DNA from: Paraburkholderia sp. BL9I2N2
GTDB lineage: Bacteria > Pseudomonadota > Gammaproteobacteria > Burkholderiales > Burkholderiaceae
Direction of reading: 5' to 3'
Length of the DNA: 64,000 nucleotides
NCBI RefSeq assembly: GCF_004339745.1
Contig: NZ_SMGP01000001.1
Location: forward strand, 4,154,001 to 4,218,000
The position numbers and the translations under genes are program-made. The notes below the pieces were generated by a model that was given only the letters and a program-made list of their open reading frames with translations, was not told the DNA's origin and made no database searches. Position 1 is the stretch's first letter. The number at the start of each line of letters is the position of its first letter. Positions 44,353-53,129 of the stretch are shown piece by piece.

Positions 44353-44481
44353 CTTTTCCTTGCCGTTCGTGGCTGGTGTGCCTTGTGCCTCGGCACAGGA
44401 CACACCAGCCGCATTTGCTCATGTGCGTTAAGGCCGCTTTGCTTCATTGGCGTCGCTCCATTGCGCAGATTCAGGAACACC

Positions 44482-45369
44482 ATGCAGCCCGCTTCAATCG
44501 ACGACACCCTCGCTCAACTCGCCGCCCAAAGCTATTTCGCCAGCCGCGAGCTGGCGACCGCGCTGTATCTCGCGCTGCGCATGGAGCGGCCGTTGTTCGT
44601 CGAAGGCGAGCCGGGCGTCGGCAAGACGGAACTCGCCAAGGCCGCAGCGGGCATGCTCGGCACCTCGATGTTGCGCCTGCAATGCTATGAAGGTCTCGAC
44701 ACGGCCAGCGCGCTCTACGAATGGGACTATCCGCGGCAGATCATGGCGCTGCGGCTTGCCGAAGCCGCGGGCGAACGTCCCGATAACGACACCTTGTATC
44801 GCGGCGAATTCCTGCTGAAGCGTCCGTTGCTGCAAGCGCTGATGCCGGACGAAAATCATCCCGGCGCGCGGCGCGTGTTGCTGATCGACGAAATCGACCG
44901 CGCCGATGAACCGTTCGAAGCCTTTCTGCTGGAACTGCTTTCGGACTTCCAGGTATCGATTCCCGAATACGGCACGGTCCGCGCAGTGCAACCGCCGCTC
45001 GTCGTGATGACCTCGAACCGGACGCGCGAAGTGCACGACGCCTTGAAGCGCCGGTGCCTGTATCAATGGATCGGCTATCCGGAGCGCGATCGCGAGTTGG
45101 AGATCGTCGCCGCTCGCGCACCACAAACGTCAGCGGAATTGCAGCGGCGTGCGGTCGATTTCGTGCACCGGCTGCGCGGCATGGATCTGTTCAAGGCGCC
45201 CGGCATCGCCGAAACGATCGATTGGTGCCGCGCGTTGGAGGCGTTGTCGGTGACGGAGCTCGATCCGCAATCGGTGCACAACACGCTTGGCGTGCTGCTC
45301 AAGTATCAGGACGATCTGGCGCGCATCGATGCCGCGCAAATCGCACAGTGTCTCGCCGCGCCTGGATAG
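44482..45369 (+). CDS. coxD: MoxR-type AAA+ ATPase (CoxD-like)
   Basis: A 295-residue MoxR-family AAA+ ATPase. Walker A is EGEPGVGKTEL (about residue 42), Walker B is RVLLIDEIDRADE (about 135) and sensor 1 is VMTSNRTREVHDALKRRC. In CO dehydrogenase clusters CoxD helps insert sulfur and metal into the molybdenum site, acting with CoxE. The ATG at 44482 (MQPASIDD) is chosen; the upstream frame to 44383 starts inside the intergenic hairpin. It is separated from coxM by ~130 bp. Confidence 0.9.
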   Translation: MQPASIDDTLAQLAAQSYFASRELATALYLALRMERPLFVEGEPGVGKTELAKAAAGMLGTSMLRLQCYEGLDTASALYEWDYPRQIMALRLAEAAGERPDNDTLYRGEFLLKRPLLQALMPDENHPGARRVLLIDEIDRADEPFEAFLLELLSDFQVSIPEYGTVRAVQPPLVVMTSNRTREVHDALKRRCLYQWIGYPERDRELEIVAARAPQTSAELQRRAVDFVHRLRGMDLFKAPGIAETIDWCRALEALSVTELDPQSVHNTLGVLLKYQDDLARIDAAQIAQCLAAPG

Positions 45370-45374
45370 CCAGC

Positions 45375-46688
45375 ATGACGAATTCAATCGACACGGGCAA
45401 CGGCGACGCTTCAGGCCATCGCATTGGCTTGCCCGGCAGCGCGTCCGGCGAGCCCGCCTCACCGCTCGACGACACGCCCACGCTCGCCCGCAACGTCGTG
45501 CATTTCGTGCGCGTGCTGCGCGGCGCCGGTTTGCCGATGTCGCCCGCGCAAGCCGTCGATGCGCTCGCCGCGCTGCACTGGATCGATCTGAGCCGCCGCG
45601 ACGACGTGCGCGCCGCCCTCGCCGCGTCGCTGGTGTCGGCGCCCGACGAGCGCGATCTGTTCAACGCCGCGTTCGATTTGTTCTGGCGCGATCCCGATTG
45701 GGAAGGCAAGCTGCGCGCGCTGCTTCTGCCGAAAGTCCGCGACGGCCTGCCGCCACCCAAACGCAACAACCGTCTCGCCGATGCACTGGCCGTGCGCGCG
45801 CCGAAATCACCGCATGGCAAAGCGCCGCAGGAAACCGAGCAACACGAACTGCATGCGCACGTCACCTTCAGTGCGGAAGAGCGGTTACGTCACCGCGATT
45901 TCGACACCCTTTCCGCCGATGAATGGCGCACCCTGCGTCATCTGATTCGCGGCCAGCGTCTGCCGCTCGCCACCGAACCGACGCGTCGTCTGAAAGCCGC
46001 CTCGCACGGCACGCATGCGGACTTGCGCGCGAGCGCCCGGCACGCGGTGCGCGCGGGCGGCGACTGGACGGTGTGGAAGTATCGCGCGGTAGTCGAACGC
46101 AAGCCGCCGCTGGTATTGCTGCTCGACATCTCCGGTTCGATGAGCAGCTATTCGCGCGCGGTGCTGTATTTCTGCCACGCGCTGTTGCAATCGCGTGAAC
46201 GCTTGCAAGTGTTTCTGTTCGGCACGCGGCTCACCAACGCGACGCGCGCGCTACGCGAGCGCGATCCCGATGTGGCGATCGCGACGCTCACCGAGCAGGT
46301 GGTGGACTGGTCGGGCGGCACGCGGATCGGCGCCGCGCTCGCCGAATTCAACCGCCGGTGGGCGCGGCGCGTGCTGACCGGGCGGGCCACGGTGCTGCTC
46401 GTCACGGACGGCCTCGATCATGAGGCGATCGATGTGCTCGATACCGAGATGGCCCGCCTGCACCGCTTCGCACACCGCATCATCTGGCTCAACCCGCTGC
46501 TGCGTTTCAGCGGCTTTTCTCCGAAAGCGCGCGGCGTGCAGGCGATCCTGCCGTATGTCGACGCGCATCGTCCAGTTCATAATCTAGACAGCCTGACGGC
46601 GTTCGGCCGCGACCTCGCGCAACTCTCGCGCGCGCCTCGTCGCAGTGCCGGCGTCACAGGTACCGCAGGAGCGACATCATGGAATTGA
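45375..46688 (+). CDS. coxE: VWA-domain protein (CoxE-like)
   Basis: A 437-residue protein. An N-terminal DUF58/VWA_CoxE region precedes the von Willebrand A domain, whose MIDAS motif is LLLDISGSMSSYS (about residue 248) with further metal contacts in VDWSGGTRIG and LLVTDGLDHE. It works with the MoxR ATPase as a maturation factor of the molybdenum hydroxylase. The ATG at 45375 is 5 bp after coxD; an upstream frame to 45054 is inside coxD. The 3' end overlaps coxG by 10 nt. Confidence 0.9.
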   Translation: MTNSIDTGNGDASGHRIGLPGSASGEPASPLDDTPTLARNVVHFVRVLRGAGLPMSPAQAVDALAALHWIDLSRRDDVRAALAASLVSAPDERDLFNAAFDLFWRDPDWEGKLRALLLPKVRDGLPPPKRNNRLADALAVRAPKSPHGKAPQETEQHELHAHVTFSAEERLRHRDFDTLSADEWRTLRHLIRGQRLPLATEPTRRLKAASHGTHADLRASARHAVRAGGDWTVWKYRAVVERKPPLVLLLDISGSMSSYSRAVLYFCHALLQSRERLQVFLFGTRLTNATRALRERDPDVAIATLTEQVVDWSGGTRIGAALAEFNRRWARRVLTGRATVLLVTDGLDHEAIDVLDTEMARLHRFAHRIIWLNPLLRFSGFSPKARGVQAILPYVDAHRPVHNLDSLTAFGRDLAQLSRAPRRSAGVTGTAGATSWN

Positions 46689-47275
46689 CTGAAACCCATA
46701 CGCTGCCCGTTTCGCAGCAGCGCACATGGGACGCGCTGAACGACACTGAGGTTTTGCGCGCCTGCATTCCGGGCTGCGAAAGCATCGACCCGGACGGCGA
46801 AAACGCCTACGTAGTGGCGCTGAGCGCCGCAGTCGGCCCGGTCAAGGCGCGCTTCAAGGGCCGCATGCAACTCACCGACATCGACGCGCCGAACTCGTAC
46901 AGCATCGTATTCGAAGGCCAGGGCGGCGCCGCGGGTTTCGCCAAAGGCAACGCGCACGTCTCGCTCGAAGCCGACGGAGAGGCCGCCACGAAGCTCAGCT
47001 ACACGGCGAGCGCACAGGTCGGCGGCAAGCTCGCGCAGATCGGCTCGCGGCTCGTCGACGGCGCGGCGCGTAAAATCGCAGGCGAATTCTTCAAGCGCTT
47101 CGGCGCCCAAGTAGGCGGCGACAGCGAGGGCGCGGCAGCCCCGGACGCCGGTGAGAATGCAGCCGATGACGCGGTGCCGCACAATACAGCATCGAATGAG
47201 GCCGCGGACGGCGAGTCCGGCGGCGACGCAACGAAAAGGAAGAAATCATGGACAGCGTGGATCTCGAAGTCCTGA
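46679..47275 (+). CDS. coxG: CoxG-family SRPBCC protein
   Basis: A 198-residue protein of the carbon-monoxide dehydrogenase subunit G family. The START/SRPBCC fold covers about residues 1-150: MELTETHTLPVSQQRTWDAL, RACIPGCESID and FEGQGGAAGFAKGNAHV. The last ~45 residues are an acidic/Ala-rich linker and a basic, Trp-containing end (KRKKSWTAWIS) that may attach to membrane. In aerobic CO oxidisers CoxG anchors the enzyme at the membrane. It overlaps both neighbours, by 10 and 28 nt. Confidence 0.9.
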   Translation: MELTETHTLPVSQQRTWDALNDTEVLRACIPGCESIDPDGENAYVVALSAAVGPVKARFKGRMQLTDIDAPNSYSIVFEGQGGAAGFAKGNAHVSLEADGEAATKLSYTASAQVGGKLAQIGSRLVDGAARKIAGEFFKRFGAQVGGDSEGAAAPDAGENAADDAVPHNTASNEAADGESGGDATKRKKSWTAWISKS

Positions 47276-48270
47276 AGTCCAGCGCACGCTGGCTGGAAGA
47301 AGGACATCGCGCGCTACTGGTGACGGTGGTGAAGACGTGGGGCTCGTCGCCGCGTCCCGAGGGCGCGATGCTCGCGGTGCGCGACGATGGACTCGTGGTG
47401 GGCTCGGTATCGGGCGGCTGCATCGAAGACGATCTGATCGACCGCGTGCGGCAACGCGGTATCGAGCAAACACGGCCGGAAGCGGTCAAGTACGGCATCA
47501 CGGCGGAGGAAGCGCATCGCTTCGGGCTGCCGTGCGGCGGCACGATCCAGTTGGTGCTCGAACCGCTGACGCCGCAAAGCGGCATTGCCGAACTGTGCAA
47601 CGCGGTGGAGAACGGACGCCTCGTGGCTCGCGAAGTGAATATGTCGACGGGCGCGACGCAGCTCGAAGACGCGCAGGCAACCGACGGCGTGCATTTCGAC
47701 GGCGAACGTCTGCTGACGATTCATGGTCCGCGTTACCGCATGCTGGTGATCGGCGCGGGGCAGTTGTCGCGCTATCTGTGCCATATCGCGGTGGGGCTCG
47801 ATTATCAGGTCACCGTGTGCGATCCGCGCGAGGAGTACACCGAGGAATGGAATATTCCCGGCACGAAGATCGTGCGGACCATGCCCGACGACACCGTGAT
47901 CGAGATGAAACTCGACGAGCGCTGCGCGGTGATCGCGCTGACGCACGACCCGAAGCTCGACGATCTCGCACTGATGGAAGCGTTGAAGACGCCGGCGTTT
48001 TATGTCGGCGCGTTGGGTTCGCGAAGGAATAATCAGGCGCGGCGCGAACGTCTTAAGGAGTTCGATCTGAACGATACCGAGTTGGCCCGCTTGCATGGAC
48101 CGGTTGGAATTTACATCGGCAGCCGCACGCCGCCTGAAATCGCGGTGTCGATTCTCGCCGAGGTGACGGCGGCCAAGAACGGCGTTTCGCTGCCGACCTT
48201 GCTTCAGGTCGAAGGCGCCAAGGCCGCGCGGGAGATCGCGGCTTCCGGCGGGGCGGCTTGCAGCGTTTGA
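47248..48270 (+). CDS. XdhC/CoxI-family molybdenum-enzyme maturation factor
   Basis: A 340-residue protein of the XdhC/CoxF/CoxI family. The N-terminal XdhC domain has TWGSSPRPEGAMLAV (about residue 31) and SGGCIEDDL (about 55). The C-terminal Rossmann domain has MLVIGAGQLSRYLC (about 165) and YVGALGSRRNNQARRERL (about 252). The family binds molybdenum cofactor and helps its sulfuration and insertion. It overlaps coxG by 28 nt and closes the operon. Confidence 0.88.
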   Translation: MDSVDLEVLKSSARWLEEGHRALLVTVVKTWGSSPRPEGAMLAVRDDGLVVGSVSGGCIEDDLIDRVRQRGIEQTRPEAVKYGITAEEAHRFGLPCGGTIQLVLEPLTPQSGIAELCNAVENGRLVAREVNMSTGATQLEDAQATDGVHFDGERLLTIHGPRYRMLVIGAGQLSRYLCHIAVGLDYQVTVCDPREEYTEEWNIPGTKIVRTMPDDTVIEMKLDERCAVIALTHDPKLDDLALMEALKTPAFYVGALGSRRNNQARRERLKEFDLNDTELARLHGPVGIYIGSRTPPEIAVSILAEVTAAKNGVSLPTLLQVEGAKAAREIAASGGAACSV

Positions 48271-48334
48271 AGCGAATCTTGCCGGCGCACGGCGCTTTTC
48301 CTAACCGCCGCTGCGCACAATAGCGCAGCGCGGC

Positions 48335-49051
48335 TTACATCAAACCGCACACCACCGCGGCGATCACCGATCCGCCCACGAGCACAGCGCCCACCACGCG
48401 GCGCTTGTTCAACTCGGTCCACAACAGGACGCCGGTCAGCGAAAGCAGAATCATGCTGCCGGCGATCGTATCGATCAGCAACACCCAGCCGACGCTCAGG
48501 CCCACGCCTTTGTGCAGGTTGTTCATGGTCGCGAGAAACGAGTTGTGCGTGCGTTTCACCGCGACGAAACCGTTGCCCACCCAATACTCAGCCTGCACGT
48601 TCTGCGACGGCCCCGTGATGTCGACTTGCCAGAACTCCGGCTGCATCGTGCTGCGATCGCCCCACGCCACCGGATGCGCCGGCTCGCGCTTCATCCTGCC
48701 CGGCTTGCCGTCGATCTTCAATTCGCTCTTGAGCCACTTCGCCATGTCCATCGGCGAATGCAGCTGCTGTTGCGGCACGGGGATCTGCATTTCCTCGACC
48801 TGCGGCTCGCCCGACGACACCTTCAACGGACCGGCGCGGTGATTCAGCAGGAAACCGGTCGCGCCGAACATCAGGCCGAGCACCGCGCCCCACAGGCCGA
48901 CCCACCCGTGCACCTTGCGCAGCCACTTGATGAAGTTCGCACGCCGCGAACGCCGACGCCGCGCCGCCTGCTCAGCGTCGTCCATCAGATGATGGCCGCG
49001 CTCCAGTTTATGGGCGACGTATTGCGTGCCGTGACCAGCGGCGGGTTTCAT
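48335..49051 (-). CDS. PepSY-associated TM protein
   Basis: About 238 residues from the ATG at 49049-49051; the open frame continues upstream to 49126. A long charged N-terminal leader precedes a membrane segment (WVGLWGAVLGLMFGATGFLL), a ~110-residue periplasmic PepSY-like part, and two membrane segments at the C-terminus (GWVLLIDTIAGSMILLSLTG and VGAVLVGGSVIAAVVCGLM). Proteins of this type accompany TonB-dependent siderophore uptake and probably reduce ferric chelates. A Fur-like box upstream is consistent. The neighbouring receptor gene is not in the window. Confidence 0.85.
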   Translation of the reverse strand: MKPAAGHGTQYVAHKLERGHHLMDDAEQAARRRRSRRANFIKWLRKVHGWVGLWGAVLGLMFGATGFLLNHRAGPLKVSSGEPQVEEMQIPVPQQQLHSPMDMAKWLKSELKIDGKPGRMKREPAHPVAWGDRSTMQPEFWQVDITGPSQNVQAEYWVGNGFVAVKRTHNSFLATMNNLHKGVGLSVGWVLLIDTIAGSMILLSLTGVLLWTELNKRRVVGAVLVGGSVIAAVVCGLM

Positions 49052-49406
49052 ATCGATCGAGTCAGGCGCGTTCAAATCCGGGCTCCAGGCGCAGCAAGAT
49101 GATCCGTCGCGGGCACACGACGACAAAGCGCGCGTTCACCCGCCATTGATCAAGGAAGGGTTCGAAAGGGAGGTGCCGGACGACCCGGCTTGCGGTCCAG
49201 GCCATCCGGCTGAGAGGCTGGCTGGCAGTCACAGAGGAGGAGAATGTGACAGAGAGCTGGCGATGCCTTTCAAATGAGAATGGCTATCATTACACAATTA
49301 AGCGGTTTGCTCAATCCGAACGCGCGGCAGCCGCTTGACATCTACGCGGCGCAAACCGACTCTAACTGACGATCCCGTCAACGTTACGTTCGGATACCAG
49401 CCTGCC
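49052..49406. other. Divergent regulatory region with a Fur-like box
   Basis: No gene. It holds the candidate Fur site at 49276-49294 and the divergent promoters of the PepSY gene and of the DUF3857 gene. Confidence 0.4.
49276..49294. promoter_or_regulatory. Putative Fur box
   Basis: GAGAATGGCTATCATTACA matches the 19-bp consensus GATAATGATAATCATTATC at 13 positions, including the conserved AATG..ATCATT core. It lies ~225 bp upstream of the PepSY gene and ~110 bp upstream of the DUF3857 gene. Iron regulation of the PepSY gene is the simpler reading. Confidence 0.6.
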
Positions 49407-51308
49407 ATGCGCCTCTCTTTCCTGGTCTGTCTTGCCTCTTTCGGCTGGCTTGCCGGCATCCACAGTGCGGTGGCGGGCGTCCCTGCCAGACTGGACGATC
49501 CCTATACGAACGAAGGCGAGACCCAGACCTTCACCGTCAGCGCCGACGGCTCCTTCTCGAAGCTCGATTCGATGACGCTGCACGTGAACAACGAAGCCGG
49601 CGTCGCGCGGGTCGCGCAGCAATACGTCTGGTTCAACCGCAACATGGCGGACGTGCAGATTCTCGAGGCCTACACGACCACCGCCGACGGCGTGCGTCAC
49701 GACGTGCAGCCGGAGCAGATCCGCGACGTCCAGGAAGCCCGTTCGTTCGACGCGCCGATGTTCCAGGACATCCAGGAAAAGGTGATCGTGTTCCCCGCCG
49801 TGGAGCCGGGCGCGCGCGTGCACCTCACCTATCGCAAGACGCAGAAGCAGCCGATCGTGCCGGGCGAATTCAGCGACTTCACGCCGCCCGATCTCGCGCC
49901 GACGCACAACTTCCGCCTGATCTACGATCTGCCCGCCGACAAGCCGCTTTATGCCGACGCGCGCGGCTTCACCGCTCTGCAACCCGTGACGCGCGACGGC
50001 CGCACGCGTTACGAATATCGCTACGACAAGTCTCATTTCAGTCGCCTCGAACGTGGTTCCGTCGCCTACGTGTCGTATGGCGACCGGTTGATGGTCTCGA
50101 CCTTCCCCGACTACGCCGCGTTCGCCGCGACCTACCGCGAATCCGCAGCGGACCCGAGCGCGCGTGACGCCGCCATCACGCGTCTTGCACAACAGCTCAC
50201 CGCGCACGACCGCACGCCGCGCGACAAGGCCAAGACGCTGTACGACTGGGTACGCCGCAATGTGCGTTACGTGGCGATCAATGTCGGACGCGGCGCGGTG
50301 GTGCCGCACAGCGCGAGCGCGGTGCTCGCGAACCGCTACGGCGATTGCAAGGATCACGTCGCGCTTTACGGCGCGCTACTCGACGCGGCCGGCGTGCGCA
50401 ACGAGCCGGCGTTGATCAGCAGCGGCACGATCTACACGCTGCCGAGCGTGCCGGGCTACGGCGTGATCAATCACATCATCACGTGGCTGCCGGATTTGCA
50501 GCAATACGCGGACTCGACCGCGTCGAATGTCGAATTCGGTTTTCTGCCATCGTCCGATATGAACCGGCCGACCGTGCTCGTCGGCGAGGGTGTGCTCTCG
50601 CGCACGCCGGCCACAGCGTTCATGACGCGTAACACCGATCTGTCGATCAAGGTCGAACCGGACGGCTCGGCGAGTTTCACGTATCGGCTGGAAGCGGTCG
50701 GCGCCTCGGCCGAACAGGCGCGCGCGATGTTGCGCACGCAGACGCCCGCGCAACGCGAGGAGTCGATTCAGGCCGAGTTGCGCAGCGCCAACCTGCGTGG
50801 CACCGCTATGCTCACCACCAACGACCTCAACGTCGCCGACGGCCCGCTCGTCATCAACATGAAAGGGACACTGGAAAGTCTGGTGGTGCCAGGCGCGGCG
50901 GCCTCGATTCCGGCGTTGACGAGTCTGGCCGGCGGCTTCGAAGCGGATACGCGTTACTGGCTCGGCGAGCGCCAGCGCACGCAGCCGTTCGTCTGCCACA
51001 ACCTGGCGTTGCACGAACGCGCGCGTATCGAGTTGCCCGCCAATTTCCGCGTGCTCGACATGCCGGAGGCGAAACGAACCCAGGATCGCTTCGTCGATTT
51101 CCAGTCGCAGTACGCGTTCGATCCGCTCGGCAACGTCGTCACGATGACGCGCGACGGCGCCACGCATTTCGATAGCGACGTCTGCACGCCCGACGACTTC
51201 GCGCAGATGCGTCCCGCGATCGAAGCAATCGGGCGCGACGTCCGTGCGGAAGTGATCGTCAAATCGACGCTAGTGGAGTCGTCGAGCGTTGCTTCGCAGG
51301 CGCCGTGA
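49407..51308 (+). CDS. Exported DUF3857 / transglutaminase-like protein
   Basis: A 633-residue exported protein. The signal peptide is MRLSFLVCLASFGWLAGIHS; an upstream ATG at 49335 would bury it. A DUF3857 domain (about 50-220) is followed by a transglutaminase-like domain with the catalytic Cys in NRYGDCKDHVALYGALL (about residue 315) and His in YGVINHIITWLP (about 355). The last ~200 residues are a beta-rich C-terminal domain. Such proteins occur as probable peptidases or transferases in the periplasm; the substrate is unknown. No partner gene is evident. Confidence 0.88.
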   Translation: MRLSFLVCLASFGWLAGIHSAVAGVPARLDDPYTNEGETQTFTVSADGSFSKLDSMTLHVNNEAGVARVAQQYVWFNRNMADVQILEAYTTTADGVRHDVQPEQIRDVQEARSFDAPMFQDIQEKVIVFPAVEPGARVHLTYRKTQKQPIVPGEFSDFTPPDLAPTHNFRLIYDLPADKPLYADARGFTALQPVTRDGRTRYEYRYDKSHFSRLERGSVAYVSYGDRLMVSTFPDYAAFAATYRESAADPSARDAAITRLAQQLTAHDRTPRDKAKTLYDWVRRNVRYVAINVGRGAVVPHSASAVLANRYGDCKDHVALYGALLDAAGVRNEPALISSGTIYTLPSVPGYGVINHIITWLPDLQQYADSTASNVEFGFLPSSDMNRPTVLVGEGVLSRTPATAFMTRNTDLSIKVEPDGSASFTYRLEAVGASAEQARAMLRTQTPAQREESIQAELRSANLRGTAMLTTNDLNVADGPLVINMKGTLESLVVPGAAASIPALTSLAGGFEADTRYWLGERQRTQPFVCHNLALHERARIELPANFRVLDMPEAKRTQDRFVDFQSQYAFDPLGNVVTMTRDGATHFDSDVCTPDDFAQMRPAIEAIGRDVRAEVIVKSTLVESSSVASQAP

Positions 51309-51356
51309 GCGCCCGCGTCAGATAGAGAGTGCATGCCTTCATCAACCGGGATGCAC

Positions 51357-52385
51357 TCAAACGGGCCAGAGCGGCCCCTCCTGCATCGCGCCGAGCTGCT
51401 CGCGCAGCTCGAGGATGCGGTCTTCCCAATAACGCTGCGTGTTGAACCACGGAAACGCCGCGGGGAAGGCCGGATCGTCCCAGCGGCGCGCAAGCCACGC
51501 CTGATAGTGAATCAACCGCAGCGTGCGCAGCGCTTCGACCAGATAGAGTTCGCGCGGCTCGAAGTCGCAGAAGTCTTCGTAGCCGGCGAGCAGATCCGCC
51601 AACGCGCGCGACGCTTCGACGCGTTCGCCCGGCAGCAGCAGCCACAAATCCTGCACGGCCGGTCCCATGCGGCTGTCGTCGAAGTCGACGAAATGCGGCC
51701 CCGCGTCGGTCCACAACACATTGCTCGGATGGCAATCGCCATGCATGCGCAGCATACGGATGTCGCCGGCCCGTTCGAACGCACGCTCCACGCCTTCGAG
51801 CGCGAGGTTCACCACGGTTTCCCACGCGGTGCGCAAGTCGTCCGGCACGAAACGATGCGCGAGCAGAAAATCGCGCGGCTCGTAGCCGAAGGTGTGGATG
51901 TCGAGCGTGGGACGTTCGGCGTAGTTCTGCGTCTGGCCAACCGCATGAATTCGGCCGATGAAACGCCCGAGCCATTCGAGCGTGTCGCGCCGGTCGAGAT
52001 CCGGCGCGCGGCCGCCGCGACGTTCGAAGATGGAAAAGCGGAAGCCATCGAAGGTATGCAGCGTGCGGCCATCGAGCTCGCGCGCGGGCACCGCCGGAAT
52101 CTCGCGCGCGGCGAGATCGGCAACGAAAGCATGTTCTTCAAGGATGGCGGCGTCGCTCCAGCGCTCAGGACGGTAGAACTTCGCGACCACGGGTGGGCCG
52201 TCTTCCACGCCCACCTGGTACACGCGGTTCTCGTAGCTGTTGAGCGGCAGCATGCGGCCGTCGGTGCGCACGCCGACTGTGCTGAGCGCGCTGTCGAGCG
52301 CGTCGAGCACGATTTCCGGCTTGAGCCGGGCGAAAGGCACAGCGCTGTTTGCGCTGTCCTGTGGATCGAGGATGTCGTCGTTCAT
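51357..52385 (-). CDS. srkA: Stress-response serine/threonine kinase, SrkA (YihE/RdoA) type
   Basis: A 342-residue kinase-like protein of the SrkA family, close to the E. coli length of 328. Motifs are NSYENRVYQVG (residues 49-59, nucleotide loop), VVAKFYRPERW with the lysine, the catalytic RMHGDCHPSNVLW (D217) and the metal site FVDFDDSRMGPAVQDLW (D234). In E. coli it counters reactive-oxygen damage and Cpx-linked death. It converges on the DUF3857 gene with ~48 bp between stops. Confidence 0.93.
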   Translation of the reverse strand: MNDDILDPQDSANSAVPFARLKPEIVLDALDSALSTVGVRTDGRMLPLNSYENRVYQVGVEDGPPVVAKFYRPERWSDAAILEEHAFVADLAAREIPAVPARELDGRTLHTFDGFRFSIFERRGGRAPDLDRRDTLEWLGRFIGRIHAVGQTQNYAERPTLDIHTFGYEPRDFLLAHRFVPDDLRTAWETVVNLALEGVERAFERAGDIRMLRMHGDCHPSNVLWTDAGPHFVDFDDSRMGPAVQDLWLLLPGERVEASRALADLLAGYEDFCDFEPRELYLVEALRTLRLIHYQAWLARRWDDPAFPAAFPWFNTQRYWEDRILELREQLGAMQEGPLWPV

Positions 52386-52489
52386 GCCCGCATTGTGCGC
52401 CGCGCCGCCGTCAAAGACGAGGGCGAAGGCTCACAACGCGGAACCACCCGCGGCTTACAACTTACACACGGCTTGGACTCAAACTGCCT

Positions 52490-52702
52490 TCAATGGATCT
52501 GCGCGCTTGACGGTCGCACTTGCTCGCCAGTATCGATCAGGTCTTCAAGGAAAAAGGGTTCAGTATTCAGGTGCGGCGATGCGCCGGGCTCCCCGGCATA
52601 CCACGCCACCATGGCCATGTCGCCGAGAATGCGCATGACGATCCCGCGCGCGCCTTGCGGCACGGCGATATGCACCGATCGGACAATGGAACCGATTTGC
52701 AT
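52490..52702 (-). CDS. Small conserved protein of unknown function
   Basis: A 70-residue protein beginning MQIGSIVRSVHIAVPQGARG. The compact, beta-rich, non-hydrophobic sequence with many small residues (LGDMAMVAWYAGEP, FFLEDLIDTGEQV) looks like a real small folded protein, and I recall similar proteins in Burkholderiales, though no function. The ATG at 52700-52702 has GGGAAA upstream. No signal or membrane segment. It is monocistronic. Confidence 0.6.
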   Translation of the reverse strand: MQIGSIVRSVHIAVPQGARGIVMRILGDMAMVAWYAGEPGASPHLNTEPFFLEDLIDTGEQVRPSSAQIH

Positions 52703-53129
52703 GATGTTTCCCCGTTTCTCCCATAGCCGGCTTTATGATTTCATGCCGGTCAAGGTGATGATAAAAGCGTCGCTCCGCCGATAACGTTGCGTACGCACCC
52801 AATCTGCTGCGCGTGATACGCGTGAGAGGTTCGAGTCATTGTTCCCGTTTTGCGGGGCCGAGGAAAGCGCGAACTCAAGGCTCTTTACCCCTTGTTTCGC
52901 CCTATTCCCATTACGGCGCGCTGGACCGATGATTCGGGGCGTAACGCGTCGCAACGAGACCATCATAAACCCTGCTGGGGTGAGATATCAAAAACGTGCA
53001 CCAACTAGACCATTTGCTCGATCCGTCCGCCGCGCCGGCCTGCCCGCACCGCTGCGGCGCGCGTCCCGCCCGCCGCGTCCACCACGCAGATGGCGCCGCA
53101 CCGCGCGGCTTTGAGCGGCAGAACTAGTC
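52703..53129. other. 427-bp region upstream of the RND operon
   Basis: No reliable gene. A 43-codon GTG-started frame ends just before the pump start, and a 91-codon frame overlaps; neither has family features. No divergent TetR-type regulator is present, so regulation of the pump operon must come from elsewhere. Confidence 0.4.

Noticed and set aside
52982..53128. 43-codon GTG-started frame ending just before the RND pump
   Set aside because: Has no family features or good ribosome site; kept only as a note, since its position is suggestive of a leader peptide.
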